From: Streptomyces anulatus | Lineage (GTDB): Bacteria > Actinomycetota > Actinomycetes > Streptomycetales > Streptomycetaceae | Direction: 5' to 3' | Assembly (NCBI RefSeq): GCF_000721175.1 | Contig: NZ_JOEZ01000021.1 | Location: 62,001 to 126,000, forward strand | Length of the DNA stretch: 64,000 nucleotides | Shown: positions 43,185 to 52,541 of the stretch, one piece after another | How positions within the stretch are numbered: the first letter of the stretch is position 1 | Layout: the number at the start of each line of letters is the position of its first letter | Notes under the pieces: generated by a model | What the model was told of the DNA's origin: nothing | The model's input: the letters and a program-made list of their open reading frames with translations, nothing else | The model's database searches: none | Translations under genes and position numbers: made by a program

Positions 43185-43670
43185 GATCTCCGCCCCCTTC
43201 TCACTGCCCCTTCAGTGCGGTTCGCGGCGTTCTCGAACGATTCCGAGATGCGCGATTCCGGCACCCGCGGACTTCGCGGGTGGAATCAACGTGCAACACC
43301 ACGGAAAAACTTGTGGATCTTGATGAAAGACTGTGGACAACCACGGGGTTGTGAATAACTCCGTAACCCATACCAGCGACTTCCGGAGTGCAGCCCTTTG
43401 GCTACACACTGTGATGAGACGAGTCGCACGACACCCGGCTCGCACGATCAGGCCGATGACGGCCAGACGGGAGGCTCAGGTGATTTCCGCCCCTAAAATG
43501 CGTCCGGACATGCGACGACCCCCGCCGGGGGGGAGAGCGGGGGTCGTCCCCACGGCCGACTCGGGGGGGGAGGAGTCGGACCGGGTTAGCACGGTCGCGA
43601 ACGATCCGTGACTTCCATGGTGTACCCGAGGGCCTTCTCAGGCAAACCCACGCACCGGTGTTTACGCCGA
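43185..43670. other. Divergent region with DnaA-box-like sites and hairpins
   Basis: No gene is supported. The left part, before the Tad operon, holds three DnaA-box-like sequences (43311-43358) in a locally A/T-rich stretch. The right part, before the HAD gene, holds two perfect hairpins around G-runs: ACGACCCCCGC/GCGGGGGTCGT (43515-43547) and CCGACTC/GAGTCGG (43556-43579). Confidence 0.6.
43311..43358. promoter_or_regulatory. Cluster of DnaA-box-like sites
   Basis: TTGTGGATC (43311), TGTGGACAA (43332, an exact complement of TTGTCCACA, the streptomycete DnaA box) and TTGTGAATAA (43349) lie within 50 bases. They may bind DnaA in control of the Tad operon or titrate it. This is not the chromosomal origin. 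Confidence 0.4.
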
Positions 43671-44528
43671 ATGGCGGGCCCCTATGCTCAGCGTGTGGAA
43701 AACTGCTTCTCGCCGCGCACAGCAGCCTTCTTTGACCTGGACAAGACGGTCATTGCGAAGTCTTCGACGCTGACCTTCAGCAAGTCCTTCTACCAAGGCG
43801 GACTGATCAACCGCCGCGCTGTACTGCGCACTGCGTACGCACAGTTCGTGTTCCTCGCCGGGGGCGCCGATCACGACCAGATGGAGCGGATGCGCGCATA
43901 TCTCTCCGCCCTCTGCAAGGGATGGAACGTCCAGCAGGTCAAGGAGATCGTCGCCGAGACCCTGCACGACCTGATCGACCCGATCATCTACGACGAGGCC
44001 GCCACCCTCATCGAAGAACATCACACAGCGGGACGCGATGTGGTCATCGTTTCGACCTCGGGTGCCGAAGTCGTCGAGCCCATCGGCGAATTGCTGGGAG
44101 CCGACCGTGTCGTCGCCACGCGCATGGTCGTCGGCGACGACGGCTGCTTCACGGGCGAGGTCGAGTACTACGCCTATGGGCCGACCAAGGCCGAGGCGGT
44201 GAAGGCGCTCGCGGTCTCGGAGGGGTACGACCTTTCGCGCTGCTACGCCTACAGCGACTCGGCGACCGATGTACCGATGCTGGAGTCGGTCGGCCACCCG
44301 CACGCGGTCAACCCCGACCGCGCGCTGCGCCGCGAAGCGACCCTTCGCGAGTGGCCGATTCTCGTCTTCAACCGCCCGGTCCGGCTCAAGCAGCGCCTGC
44401 CCGCCTTCTCGATGCCGCCCCGCCCCGCCTTGGTGGCGGCGGCCGCGGTCGGCGCGGCGGCCGTCACCGCGGGGCTGGTCTGGTACGCCAACCGTCAGCG
44501 CACCGCCGGCGCGGCCCTGCCGGGCTGA
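43671..44528 (+). CDS. HAD-IB family phosphatase, SerB-like
   Basis: The 285-residue product (ATG taken at MAGPYAQRVENCFSPRTAAF; a GTG eight codons later is possible, no good ribosome site at either) has HAD motif I AAFFDLDKTVIAKSSTLTFS, motif II VVIVSTSGAEVVEPIGELLG, conserved Lys in YGPTKAEAVKALAVSEG, and motif III/IV CYAYSDSATDVPMLESVGHP. A C-terminal hydrophobic helix (LVAAAAVGAAAVTAGLVWYA) anchors it to the membrane. This is TIGR01490-type subfamily IB. The substrate, perhaps phosphoserine or a lipid phosphate, is unknown. In S. coelicolor the counterpart is annotated as morphology-associated. Confidence 0.88.
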   Translation: MAGPYAQRVENCFSPRTAAFFDLDKTVIAKSSTLTFSKSFYQGGLINRRAVLRTAYAQFVFLAGGADHDQMERMRAYLSALCKGWNVQQVKEIVAETLHDLIDPIIYDEAATLIEEHHTAGRDVVIVSTSGAEVVEPIGELLGADRVVATRMVVGDDGCFTGEVEYYAYGPTKAEAVKALAVSEGYDLSRCYAYSDSATDVPMLESVGHPHAVNPDRALRREATLREWPILVFNRPVRLKQRLPAFSMPPRPALVAAAAVGAAAVTAGLVWYANRQRTAGAALPG

Positions 44529-45013
44529 CGCGGAGCGAGACGGGCGGGGTGAGGTGGGGAGTGAGGCGCCCCGCCGGGGCAACCCTCGCCCGATTCACCC
44601 TTGCTTGAACCTAAAAGTAAAGAAGCGGAGCCAGGGGTTTCCCTTCCCCTGGACCTGGAGTACAAAGGATTTACGGCCCGCGAGACCAAGGACATCCGCG
44701 AGGATGACCTGTAACGCAGAACGGCCCCACGGACCGAGCACGAAAGCCGAGCACCCACGCGACGTCGACCCGTCGAATACGGGCCAGCCGCACCAGGTGA
44801 CGGGCAAAGTACCCGACCTGATGGGCAATTTACGAGGACGCTTGGTAACTGGGCGGACGTGCCAGCGGCGGTACCGCACATCGGTACCGCCGCAACCCTT
44901 GCCCCGGGCCATCACCCTTCGGCCGCCCCTCCGACGCCCGCCGCACAGGGTCCTCGGGCCGCACTGATCCCTCAGCCCGCACCGATCACTCCGGCGCCGG
45001 CCACGCCAGACCC
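44529..45013. other. 485-base gap with a hairpin and a possible tiny ORF
   Basis: CCAGGGG/CCCCTGG (44631-44652) is a likely terminator of the HAD gene. Overlapping it, a 37-codon frame from TTG 44601 to TAA 44714 reads YKGFTARETKDIREDDL at its end with G/C-ending codons, which looks coding but has no ribosome site or known family. The rest shows nothing. Confidence 0.4.
44631..44652 (+). terminator. Hairpin after the HAD gene
   Basis: CCAGGGG and CCCCTGG pair around an 8-base loop, about 100 bases after the HAD stop. Confidence 0.5.
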
Positions 45014-45838
45014 TCAGGCGGCGCCGCGCTGAAGCGCCTCGCACACCGCGGTCGACTCGCGTACACCCAGCTCGATCGAGCGCCCGCAGTGGGTGATCCA
45101 GGCGGCCATGCCCTCCGGGGTTCCGGCCGTGTAGCCCTCGAACGCCGCGACATAGGCCGCCCGGCCCTGTTCCGCGTGGCCCACCTCGGCCGGGCAGATC
45201 GACTTCGGGTCCAGTCCGCTGCCGATCAGCACGATGCGCTCGGCCGTCCGGGCCACCAGACCGTTGTGCGAGCCGAACGGCCGCAGCGCCAGCAGTTCGC
45301 CGTGCACCACCGCAGCCGTGACCAGGGCGGGAGCGCTGCCGCCCGCGATGATCAGCCGCGACAGTCCTTCGAGTCGCCCCGCGACCTCCTCGGCTCCGGG
45401 CAGCGGAGCCTCGATCAGCGGTTCGTCGACGGATTCACCCGCCAACCGAGGACGCCCCACCGCGTCGTCGGGGCTCGCACCACCGGCGGCCACCAGATGC
45501 AAGCGCGCCAGCACCCGCAGCGGCGACTGCCGCCAGATGGAGAGGAGTTGACCCGCTTCCGCGGTGAGCCGCAGCGCGGCACCGACCACGCGCGCCTCGT
45601 CCTCACCACTGAAGTCGGTGCGCCGACGCACCTCTTCGAGGTTCCAGTCGGCACCGGCCAGCGCGGCCGAACCACGAGAACCCCGCAGTGCGGCTTCGGC
45701 CGTGACCTCATTGCTGCGGCGCCGCATGACGCGATGACCGTAGACGCGGTCGACAGCCTTGCGTACGGAGTCCACGGCATCGGGCACGCCGGGCAGGGAG
45801 CCGAGCGCGGCAAGCGGGTCTGAGGCAGTCGTACTCAT
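45014..45838 (-). CDS. Degenerate Fic-like protein
   Basis: The 274-residue product ends with ALVTAAVVHGELLALRPFGS, then HNGLVARTAERIVLIGSGLD. This lines up with the Fic/Doc motif HPFxxGNGRxxR. The Pro-Phe, an Asn-Gly and an Arg remain, but the catalytic His is Arg and the GNGR is altered. It therefore probably cannot AMPylate. The rest is helical (NLEEVRRRTDFSGEDEARVV). Streptomyces annotations often call it oxidoreductase, which the sequence does not support. It is divergent from the ATPase gene. Confidence 0.65.
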   Translation of the reverse strand: MSTTASDPLAALGSLPGVPDAVDSVRKAVDRVYGHRVMRRRSNEVTAEAALRGSRGSAALAGADWNLEEVRRRTDFSGEDEARVVGAALRLTAEAGQLLSIWRQSPLRVLARLHLVAAGGASPDDAVGRPRLAGESVDEPLIEAPLPGAEEVAGRLEGLSRLIIAGGSAPALVTAAVVHGELLALRPFGSHNGLVARTAERIVLIGSGLDPKSICPAEVGHAEQGRAAYVAAFEGYTAGTPEGMAAWITHCGRSIELGVRESTAVCEALQRGAA

Positions 45839-45940
45839 AAGTAGCGAGGCTACGCGCCCACCACACCCGGACCACCCTCAAGTGGCCTTCTTCACGAACG
45901 ATGACAGCACACCGCAATGGAGCCGCTACCCTAGGTGAAC

Positions 45941-46936
45941 ATGAAGATCGCTTTCGTCGGGAAGGGCGGCAGCGGAAAGACCACGCTGTCCTCGCTCTTC
46001 ATCCGCCACCTCGCCGCCAACGAAGCCCACGTCATCGCCGTGGACGCCGATATCAACCAGCACCTGGGGGCCGCTCTGGGCCTGGACGATGCGGAGGCCG
46101 CCGCGCTGCCCGCCATGGGCGCGCACCTCCCCCTCATCAAGGACTATCTGCGGGGCGCCAACCCCCGTATCGCTTCCGCCGAGACGATGATCAAGACGAC
46201 TCCGCCCGGCGAGGGCTCCCGCCTGCTGCGGGTCCGCGAGGACAACCCGATCTTCGAGGCCTGCGCGCGCACGGTGCGGCTCGACGACGGGGACGTCCGG
46301 CTGATGGCGACGGGCCCCTTCACGGAATCCGATCTCGGCGTGGCCTGCTACCACTCCAAGGTCGGGGCCGTGGAGCTCTGCCTCAACCACCTGGTCGACG
46401 GTCCCGACGAGTACGTCGTGGTCGACATGACGGCGGGCTCCGACTCGTTCGCGTCGGGCATGTTCACGCGCTTCGACATGACGTTCCTGGTCGCGGAGCC
46501 GACCCGTAAGGGGGTGTCGGTGTACCGCCAGTACAAGGAGTACGCACGCGACTTCGGCGTCGCTCTGAAGGTCGTCGGGAACAAGGTGCAGGGCCCGGAC
46601 GACCTGGAGTTCCTGCGCGCGGAGGTCGGCGACGACCTGCTGATCGGGATCGGTCACTCCGACTGGGTACGGTCGATGGAGAAGGGCCGGCCGTCCAGGT
46701 TCGAGCTGCTGGAGGCCGACAACCGGATGGCCCTGCAAGCGCTGCAGGACGCCGCCGAGGACTCGTACGGGCTGCGCGACTGGGAGCGCTACACGCGCCA
46801 GATGGTGCACTTCCACCTGAAGAACGCCGAGAGCTGGGGCAACGAGAAGACCGGCGCCGACCTGGCCGCCCAGGTCGACCCCGCCTTCGTGCTCGACGAA
46901 CGGCACGCCGGGGCGGCCGTGTCCGCACCCACCTGA
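45941..46936 (+). CDS. ParA/ArsA/CooC-type P-loop ATPase
   Basis: The 331-residue protein starts MKIAFVGKGGSGKTTLSSLF, with the deviant Walker A KGGSGKTT. HVIAVDADINQHLGAALGLD supplies the switch I aspartate and EYVVVDMTAGSDSFASGMFT the switch II region. This resembles CooC-like ATPases that insert nickel into CO dehydrogenase, but no nickel enzyme lies nearby, so its client is unknown. A GTG two codons earlier is an alternative start. It converges with the deacetylase-like gene and a shared hairpin. Confidence 0.82.
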   Translation: MKIAFVGKGGSGKTTLSSLFIRHLAANEAHVIAVDADINQHLGAALGLDDAEAAALPAMGAHLPLIKDYLRGANPRIASAETMIKTTPPGEGSRLLRVREDNPIFEACARTVRLDDGDVRLMATGPFTESDLGVACYHSKVGAVELCLNHLVDGPDEYVVVDMTAGSDSFASGMFTRFDMTFLVAEPTRKGVSVYRQYKEYARDFGVALKVVGNKVQGPDDLEFLRAEVGDDLLIGIGHSDWVRSMEKGRPSRFELLEADNRMALQALQDAAEDSYGLRDWERYTRQMVHFHLKNAESWGNEKTGADLAAQVDPAFVLDERHAGAAVSAPT

Positions 46937-47006
46937 GGCATCACGCGGGGCCACCACGCCCGTCGGTCCCATGGTCGCCGCCCCCGCGTTCGTCGCCCAC
47001 CCCCCT

Positions 47007-47038
47007 GTTCGTCGGCCACCGGAAAGCGGCCGACGAAC
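47007..47038. terminator. 11-bp hairpin between convergent genes
   Basis: GTTCGTCGGCC and GGCCGACGAAC pair perfectly around a 10-base loop, 70 bases after one stop and 12 before the other. Confidence 0.75.
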
Positions 47039-47050
47039 GAGGTGGTGCGA

Positions 47051-48430
47051 TCAGCCGGCGTCGCGGCCGGCCGAACCCGCCTCGCTCTCGTCCGGGGCCT
47101 TTTCCTGGGTCCTGTCGGCGTCGCCTTCCGGGGCCCTTTCCGTGCCCCGGTCTGCGGGCCCGGCGGCGGCCGGCTGGGTGCCGAGGTAGGACGACCAGCC
47201 CGACTCGGGCGCTTCGCCGACGCCGAGCGTGGTCAGCTTGGCCAGCGTCTTCGGGTCCTGCGCGTCCAGCCAGTCGGCGAGCTGCCGGAAGGACACACAG
47301 CGCACGCCCTCCTTGGTGCACACCTTCGCGATGGTCTCCTCGATGGCGCGCATGTAGGTGCCGCCGTTCCAGGACTCGAAGTGGTTGCCGATGATCAGGG
47401 GCGCCCGGTTGCCGTTGTACGAGCGGTCGAAGGCCTGAAGCAGCCCGTCCCGCATCTGGTTCCCCCAGTACTCGTGCTGGGAGGGGTCCCCCTGGGTGGC
47501 CGTGCCGGACTGGTTGACCATGAAGTTGTAGTCCATCGAGAGGGTCTCGAACGCGCGGCCCGGCATCGGGACGAGCTGGAGAGGAATGTCCCAGATCCCG
47601 TCCTTCTTCTGGGGCCAGACCTGGTTGCCGACGCCGCTGGAGTCGTAGCGGAAGCCCATGGTCCGGGCGGCGGCGACCATGTTCTTCTGACCTTCGAGGC
47701 AGGGGGTGCGCGCGCCGACCAGTTCCTTGTCGTAGTCGAAGGGGAGCGGGGGCTCGTCCTTCAGCTCCGGAGCATTGGTCTTCCAGCTTTTGACGAAAGC
47801 TTTCGCCTGGCTGATCTCGCTCTTCCACTCATCGACGGACCAGGTCCCGACGCCGCCGTCCTTGCCGCAGAAGTGGCCGTTGAAGTGGGTGCCGATCTCG
47901 TTGCCCTCCTGCCAGGCGGCACGAACCTCGGCGAGGGTGTTGCGGATGCCCTCGGTGTCGTTGAACCCGATGTCGGAACGGCCCGGCGCGTGCTGGGGCG
48001 GGCTGTAGAGGTCCTTCTTCTCCTCCGGCAGCAGGTACACGCCACTGAGGAAGTACGTCATGTTGGCGTTGTACTTCTTGGCCACGCCGCGGAAGTGCGA
48101 GAAGAGCTTCTGGCTGTCCTCTCCGGCACCGTCCCAGGAGAACACCACGAACTGCGGAGGCTTCTGACCGGGCGCCAGGCGTTCGACTGCCGGCATCTTC
48201 GGCTGGACCCCGGTGAAGGCGGTGGACCCGTCCCCGATGAGCTTGACCGCGTTCTTCGGAGCGGCGGCCGCCGGGGGGTTCTCCTTGGCGCCGTGGGCAC
48301 CCTTCTCCGCGTCGGCTCCCGACCCCGCGGACGCGGACCCTCCGGATCCGGCCCCGGAGCAGCCGGCGAGAACGGCGACCAAGGCCGTGGTCATGACGCC
48401 CAAGGCGATCCTCTTCGTGGCGGCCATCAT
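47051..48430 (-). CDS. Polysaccharide-deacetylase-like secreted lipoprotein
   Basis: The ATG (MMAATKRIALGVMTTALVAV) has GAAGAGGGTGGG upstream. Lipobox LAGC lies at about residue 23. The mature part contains QFVVFSWDGAGEDSQKLFSH (first-strand Asp, as in NodB deacetylases), MTYFLSGVYLLPEEKKD, EVRAAWQEGNEIGTHFNGHF with the GTHFNGH form of the metal-binding His pair, and MGFRYDSSGVGNQVWP. The zinc-binding Asp-His-His triad thus looks kept. It should deacetylate or bind a cell-wall glycan outside the membrane. The last 60 residues are a disordered acidic tail. Confidence 0.78.
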   Translation of the reverse strand: MMAATKRIALGVMTTALVAVLAGCSGAGSGGSASAGSGADAEKGAHGAKENPPAAAAPKNAVKLIGDGSTAFTGVQPKMPAVERLAPGQKPPQFVVFSWDGAGEDSQKLFSHFRGVAKKYNANMTYFLSGVYLLPEEKKDLYSPPQHAPGRSDIGFNDTEGIRNTLAEVRAAWQEGNEIGTHFNGHFCGKDGGVGTWSVDEWKSEISQAKAFVKSWKTNAPELKDEPPLPFDYDKELVGARTPCLEGQKNMVAAARTMGFRYDSSGVGNQVWPQKKDGIWDIPLQLVPMPGRAFETLSMDYNFMVNQSGTATQGDPSQHEYWGNQMRDGLLQAFDRSYNGNRAPLIIGNHFESWNGGTYMRAIEETIAKVCTKEGVRCVSFRQLADWLDAQDPKTLAKLTTLGVGEAPESGWSSYLGTQPAAAGPADRGTERAPEGDADRTQEKAPDESEAGSAGRDAG

Positions 48431-48900
48431 CCGCCCACCCTCTTCCTTGCAGGTTATTTGCGTTGCAGTGCCGACACGGCGCGGCCAAATTCGCACGCGA
48501 TCCCCTGCGGCAAGGGCGACATACCGAATGAAAAGCTGCCTATTCACTTATAAGAGTTGCTGACTGGACCGAACGCCACGAACAGCCCGGATGTCTTCGG
48601 CCTGAACCGCACGAGCCCCGGGGCCGTGCAACCAGATGACCCCGCTCCACATCACCCCCGGACCATCCCCCGGACCACCCTCGGGATCGCCCCCCCGGAT
48701 CACCCTCGGCGCACCACGCGGGGGACGGAACTGCCGTGCGCCACGCGTCGTACGGCGCCCCTCGGCCACGGAGCGGGATCATGGCCCCATACACGAGAAC
48801 ACAGGTCTAAACCAATTCCCGGCAGGCTCTTGTCACCTGGCCTCGCGCCTGATGAGCTATGCCCCGGGACACAACGGACACCCTGGGACTGGGAGAAGTC
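48431..48900. other. Divergent region of acs with a dre-like site
   Basis: No gene is supported. It holds an imperfect direct repeat CCCCCGGAYCACCCTCGG (48667 and 48692, 25 bases apart) and a DasR-box-like sequence at 48801. Confidence 0.5.
48801..48816. promoter_or_regulatory. DasR-box (dre)-like site upstream of acs
   Basis: ACAGGTCTAAACCAAT matches 13 of 16 bases of the dre consensus ACTGGTCTAGACCAGT. It lies 85 bases before the acs start. DasR is the GlcNAc-responsive regulator of streptomycetes. Binding here would link aminosugar catabolism to acetate activation; unproven. Confidence 0.4.
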
Positions 48901-50856
48901 GTGAGCAACGAGAGCCTGGCCAACCTGCTTCGGGAAGAGCGGAAATTCGCTCCGCCTGCCGAGCTGGCCGCCAACGCCAACGTCACCGCAGAGGCGTACG
49001 AGCAGGCCGAGGCGGACCGGCTGGGCTTCTGGGCCGAGCAGGCCCGCCGCCTGACGTGGGCCACCGAGCCGACCGAGACCCTCGACTGGAGCAACCCGCC
49101 CTTCGCGAAGTGGTTCGCGGACGGCAAGCTGAACGTCGCGTACAACTGCGTGGACCGGCACGTCGAGGCGGGCAACGGCGACCGGGTCGCCATCCACTTC
49201 GAGGGGGAGCCGGGCGACAGCCGGGCCATCACCTACGCGGAGCTGAAGGACGAGGTCTCCCGGGCCGCCAACGCCCTGACCGAGCTGGGCGTCGGCAAGG
49301 GCGACCGGGTCGCCGTCTACCTGCCGATGATCCCCGAGGCCGCGATCGCGATGCTGGCCTGCGCCCGCATCGGCGCCGCGCACTCCGTGGTCTTCGGCGG
49401 CTTCTCGGCCGACGCCATCGCCGCCCGGATCAAGGACGCGGACGCCAAGGTCGTCATCACCGCAGACGGCGGCTACCGCCGCGGCAAGCCGTCCGCGCTC
49501 AAGCCCGCGGTCGACGACGCCGTCTCCCGCTTCGAGAACGTCGAGCACGTCCTCGTCGTCCGCCGCACCGGCCAGGACACCGCGTGGACCGAGGGCCGCG
49601 ACGTCTGGTGGCACGAGATCACCGCCCGGCAGTCCGCCGAGCACACCCCCGAGGCCTTCGAGGCGGAGCAGCCGCTCTTCATCCTCTACACCTCGGGCAC
49701 CACGGGTAAGCCGAAGGGCATCCTGCACACCTCCGGCGGCTACCTCACCCAGGCGTCGTACACGCACAGCGCGGTCTTCGACCTCAAGCCGGAGTCCGAC
49801 GTCTACTGGTGCACCGCCGACATCGGCTGGGTGACCGGGCACTCGTACATCGTCTACGGCCCGCTGGCCAACGGTGCGACGCAGGTCATGTACGAGGGCA
49901 CCCCGGACACCCCGCACCAGGGCCGGTTCTGGGAGATCGTGCAGAAGTACGGCGTCACGATCCTCTACACCGCCCCGACGGCGATCCGTACGTTCATGAA
50001 GTGGGGCGACGACATCCCCGCGAAGTTCGACCTGAGCAGCCTCCGTGTCCTGGGTTCGGTCGGTGAGCCGATCAACCCGGAGGCGTGGATGTGGTACCGG
50101 AAGAACATCGGCGCCGACAAGTGCCCGATCGTGGACACCTGGTGGCAGACCGAGACCGGCGCGATGATGATCTCGCCGCTGCCCGGTGTGACGGACACGA
50201 AGCCGGGAAGCGCGCAGCGCGCGCTGCCGGGCATCGCCGCCACCGTCGTGGACGACGACGCCAACGAGGTGCCGGACGGCGGGGGCGGCTACCTCGTCCT
50301 CACCGAGCCGTGGCCCTCCATGCTCCGCACCATCTGGGGCGACGACCAGCGGTTCATCGACACCTACTGGTCGCGTTTCGAGGGCAGGTACTTCGCGGGC
50401 GACGGTGCGAAGAAGGACGAGGACGGCGACATCTGGCTGCTCGGCCGGGTCGACGACGTCATGCTCGTCTCCGGGCACAACATCTCGACCACCGAGGTCG
50501 AATCCGCGCTCGTCTCCCACCCGTCGGTCGCCGAAGCCGCCGTGGTCGGCGCGGCCGACGAGACGACCGGCCAGGCCATCGTGGCGTTCGTGATCCTGCG
50601 CGGCACCGCGACCGCCTCCGACGAACTGGTCGCGGACCTGCGCAACCACGTCGGCACGACACTCGGCCCGATCGCCAAGCCCAAACGGGTGCTGCCCGTC
50701 GCCGAACTGCCGAAGACCCGCTCCGGCAAGATCATGCGCCGGCTCCTCCGCGACGTCGCCGAGAACCGCGAGCTGGGCGACGTCACCACGCTCACCGACT
50801 CCTCGGTGATGGACCTGATCACCACCCAGCTGCCGTCCTCCTCGTCCGAGGACTGA
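48901..50856 (+). CDS. acs: Acetyl-CoA synthetase
   Basis: The GTG start ([20 protein letters not shown]) has GGGAGAAG upstream. The 651-residue enzyme shows the adenylate-forming core [20 protein letters not shown] (A3), [39 protein letters not shown], the hinge [22 protein letters not shown] region and C-terminal [14 protein letters not shown], whose Lys is the catalytic residue acetylated by Pat-type enzymes and released by sirtuins. It makes acetyl-CoA from acetate, ATP and CoA. Confidence 0.96.
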   Translation: MSNESLANLLREERKFAPPAELAANANVTAEAYEQAEADRLGFWAEQARRLTWATEPTETLDWSNPPFAKWFADGKLNVAYNCVDRHVEAGNGDRVAIHFEGEPGDSRAITYAELKDEVSRAANALTELGVGKGDRVAVYLPMIPEAAIAMLACARIGAAHSVVFGGFSADAIAARIKDADAKVVITADGGYRRGKPSALKPAVDDAVSRFENVEHVLVVRRTGQDTAWTEGRDVWWHEITARQSAEHTPEAFEAEQPLFILYTSGTTGKPKGILHTSGGYLTQASYTHSAVFDLKPESDVYWCTADIGWVTGHSYIVYGPLANGATQVMYEGTPDTPHQGRFWEIVQKYGVTILYTAPTAIRTFMKWGDDIPAKFDLSSLRVLGSVGEPINPEAWMWYRKNIGADKCPIVDTWWQTETGAMMISPLPGVTDTKPGSAQRALPGIAATVVDDDANEVPDGGGGYLVLTEPWPSMLRTIWGDDQRFIDTYWSRFEGRYFAGDGAKKDEDGDIWLLGRVDDVMLVSGHNISTTEVESALVSHPSVAEAAVVGAADETTGQAIVAFVILRGTATASDELVADLRNHVGTTLGPIAKPKRVLPVAELPKTRSGKIMRRLLRDVAENRELGDVTTLTDSSVMDLITTQLPSSSSED

Positions 50857-50886
50857 CCTGCCGCGGAATCAACCCTGCGTACGGCT

Positions 50887-50923
50887 CCGATGGGCATCCG
50901 GCAACGCGCCGGGTGCCCATCGG
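50887..50923 (+). terminator. 16-bp hairpin after acs
   Basis: CCGATGGGCATCCGGC and GCCGGGTGCCCATCGG pair with one mismatch around 5 bases, 31 bases after the acs stop. Confidence 0.85.
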
Positions 50924-51088
50924 ACATTTAGTCTGAAGATCACCTATTAAGATCCCACTCTTCGTGCCCCCGGTAGAGTGGGCGTCCCACCCACAACTCC
51001 AGAGAACATCTCCACAGGGGCGCCGGGAAGTCTGGTCGGCACATCGATCAGTCATGCCCTCACACCGCCCGACCTGGAGGTCCCTCTC

Positions 51089-52501
51089 GTGGCACCGCCC
51101 AACCCGTCCACCCCCACACCGCCCCAGCGCCCGCTGCTCGGCAGGCTCTCCCTCCCCGAGCGGAACTACGTGGCGGAGGCGCTCCGCACCGAGACGGTCG
51201 GCGGTGTGCTGCTGCTGGTGGCGGCGGTCGCCGCACTCGTCTGGGCGAACACCTTCGGCGGCTCGTACGAGACGGTCAGCACGTTCCACTTCGGCATCGA
51301 CGCCGTCGGCCTGGACCTCTCCGTGGCGCACTGGGCGGCGGACGGACTGCTCGCCGTCTTCTTCTTCGTCGCCGGTGTCGAGCTCAAGCGCGAACTGGTC
51401 GCGGGCGAGCTCCGCGATCCGAAGGCCGCGGCCCTCCCCGTGGTGGCGGCCCTGTGCGGCATGGCGGTGCCCGCCCTCGTCTACTTCCTCACCGCGGTCG
51501 TCGGCGGCGGCTCGACGAACGGCTGGGCGGTTCCGACGGCCACCGACATCGCCTTCGCACTCGCCGTCCTCGCGGTGATCGGCACCTCGCTGCCGTCCGC
51601 GCTGCGGGCCTTCCTGCTCACCCTGGCCGTCGTCGACGACCTGTTCGCCATCCTGATCATCGCGGTGTTCTTCACCTCGGACCTGAACTTCATGGCGCTC
51701 GGCGGAGCCGTCCTCGGCCTGGCCGTCTTCTACCTCCTCCTCCGCTTCGACGTCCGGGGCTGGTACGTCTACGTGCCGCTCGCCCTGGTCATCTGGGGCC
51801 TGATGTACAACAGCGGCATCCACGCCACCATCGCCGGTGTCGCGATGGGCCTGATGCTGCGCTGCAGCCGCCGCGAGGGCGAGAAGCACTCCCCGGGCGA
51901 GCACATCGAGCACCTGGTCCGCCCGTTGTCGGCCGGGGTCGCCGTCCCCCTGTTCGCCCTGTTCTCGGCCGGGGTGGCGCTGAACGGCGAAGCGCTGGCG
52001 GGTGTCTTCACCCGGCCCGAGGCGCTCGGCGTCGTCCTCGGTCTCGTCGTCGGCAAGACCGTCGGCATCTTCGGCGGCACCTACCTCGCCGCCCGCTTCA
52101 CCAAGGCGGAGCTGAACAAGGACCTGGCCTGGGCCGATGTCCTCGCACTCGCCTCGCTTGCCGGCATCGGGTTCACGGTCTCGCTGCTCATCGGCGAGCT
52201 CGCCTTCGAGGGCGACCCGGAGATGATCAACGAGATCAAGGCCGCCGTACTGCTCGGCTCACTGATCGCGGCCCTGCTCGCCTGCGTGCTGCTCAAACTC
52301 CGGGTGCGCAGGTACAAGGAGCTGTACGAGGCCGAGGAGCGGGACGAGGACGGTTCCGGGGTACCCGACATCTACGAGCAGGATGATCCGGAGTATCACC
52401 TGCGGATGGCCGCCATCCTTGAGAACAAGGCGGCCGAACACCGCCGTCTCGCCGAAGAGCGGGCGGGGGCAGCGCGCGACAAGCCGAACAGTCCGGCATG
52501 A
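51089..52501 (+). CDS. nhaA: Na+/H+ antiporter NhaA
   Basis: The GTG is 8 bases after GGAGG. The 470-residue product has about 11-12 membrane helices. LLTLAVVDDLFAILIIAVFF carries the Asp-Asp pair that binds sodium, and FFFVAGVELKRELVAGELRD and VPTATDIAFALAVLAVIGTS are NhaA signatures. A hydrophilic C-terminal tail of about 60 residues (RRYKELYEAEERDEDGSGVP) is longer than in E. coli NhaA. It exchanges sodium for protons at the plasma membrane. Confidence 0.95.
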   Translation: MAPPNPSTPTPPQRPLLGRLSLPERNYVAEALRTETVGGVLLLVAAVAALVWANTFGGSYETVSTFHFGIDAVGLDLSVAHWAADGLLAVFFFVAGVELKRELVAGELRDPKAAALPVVAALCGMAVPALVYFLTAVVGGGSTNGWAVPTATDIAFALAVLAVIGTSLPSALRAFLLTLAVVDDLFAILIIAVFFTSDLNFMALGGAVLGLAVFYLLLRFDVRGWYVYVPLALVIWGLMYNSGIHATIAGVAMGLMLRCSRREGEKHSPGEHIEHLVRPLSAGVAVPLFALFSAGVALNGEALAGVFTRPEALGVVLGLVVGKTVGIFGGTYLAARFTKAELNKDLAWADVLALASLAGIGFTVSLLIGELAFEGDPEMINEIKAAVLLGSLIAALLACVLLKLRVRRYKELYEAEERDEDGSGVPDIYEQDDPEYHLRMAAILENKAAEHRRLAEERAGAARDKPNSPA

Positions 52502-52541
52502 TCTGACATCGGATGTGTCGAAGACGGAGAGGGAGTCAGGG

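Noticed and set aside
43311..43358. A chromosomal replication origin
   Set aside because: Three boxes only and no dnaA or dnaN nearby; the real oriC has many more boxes.
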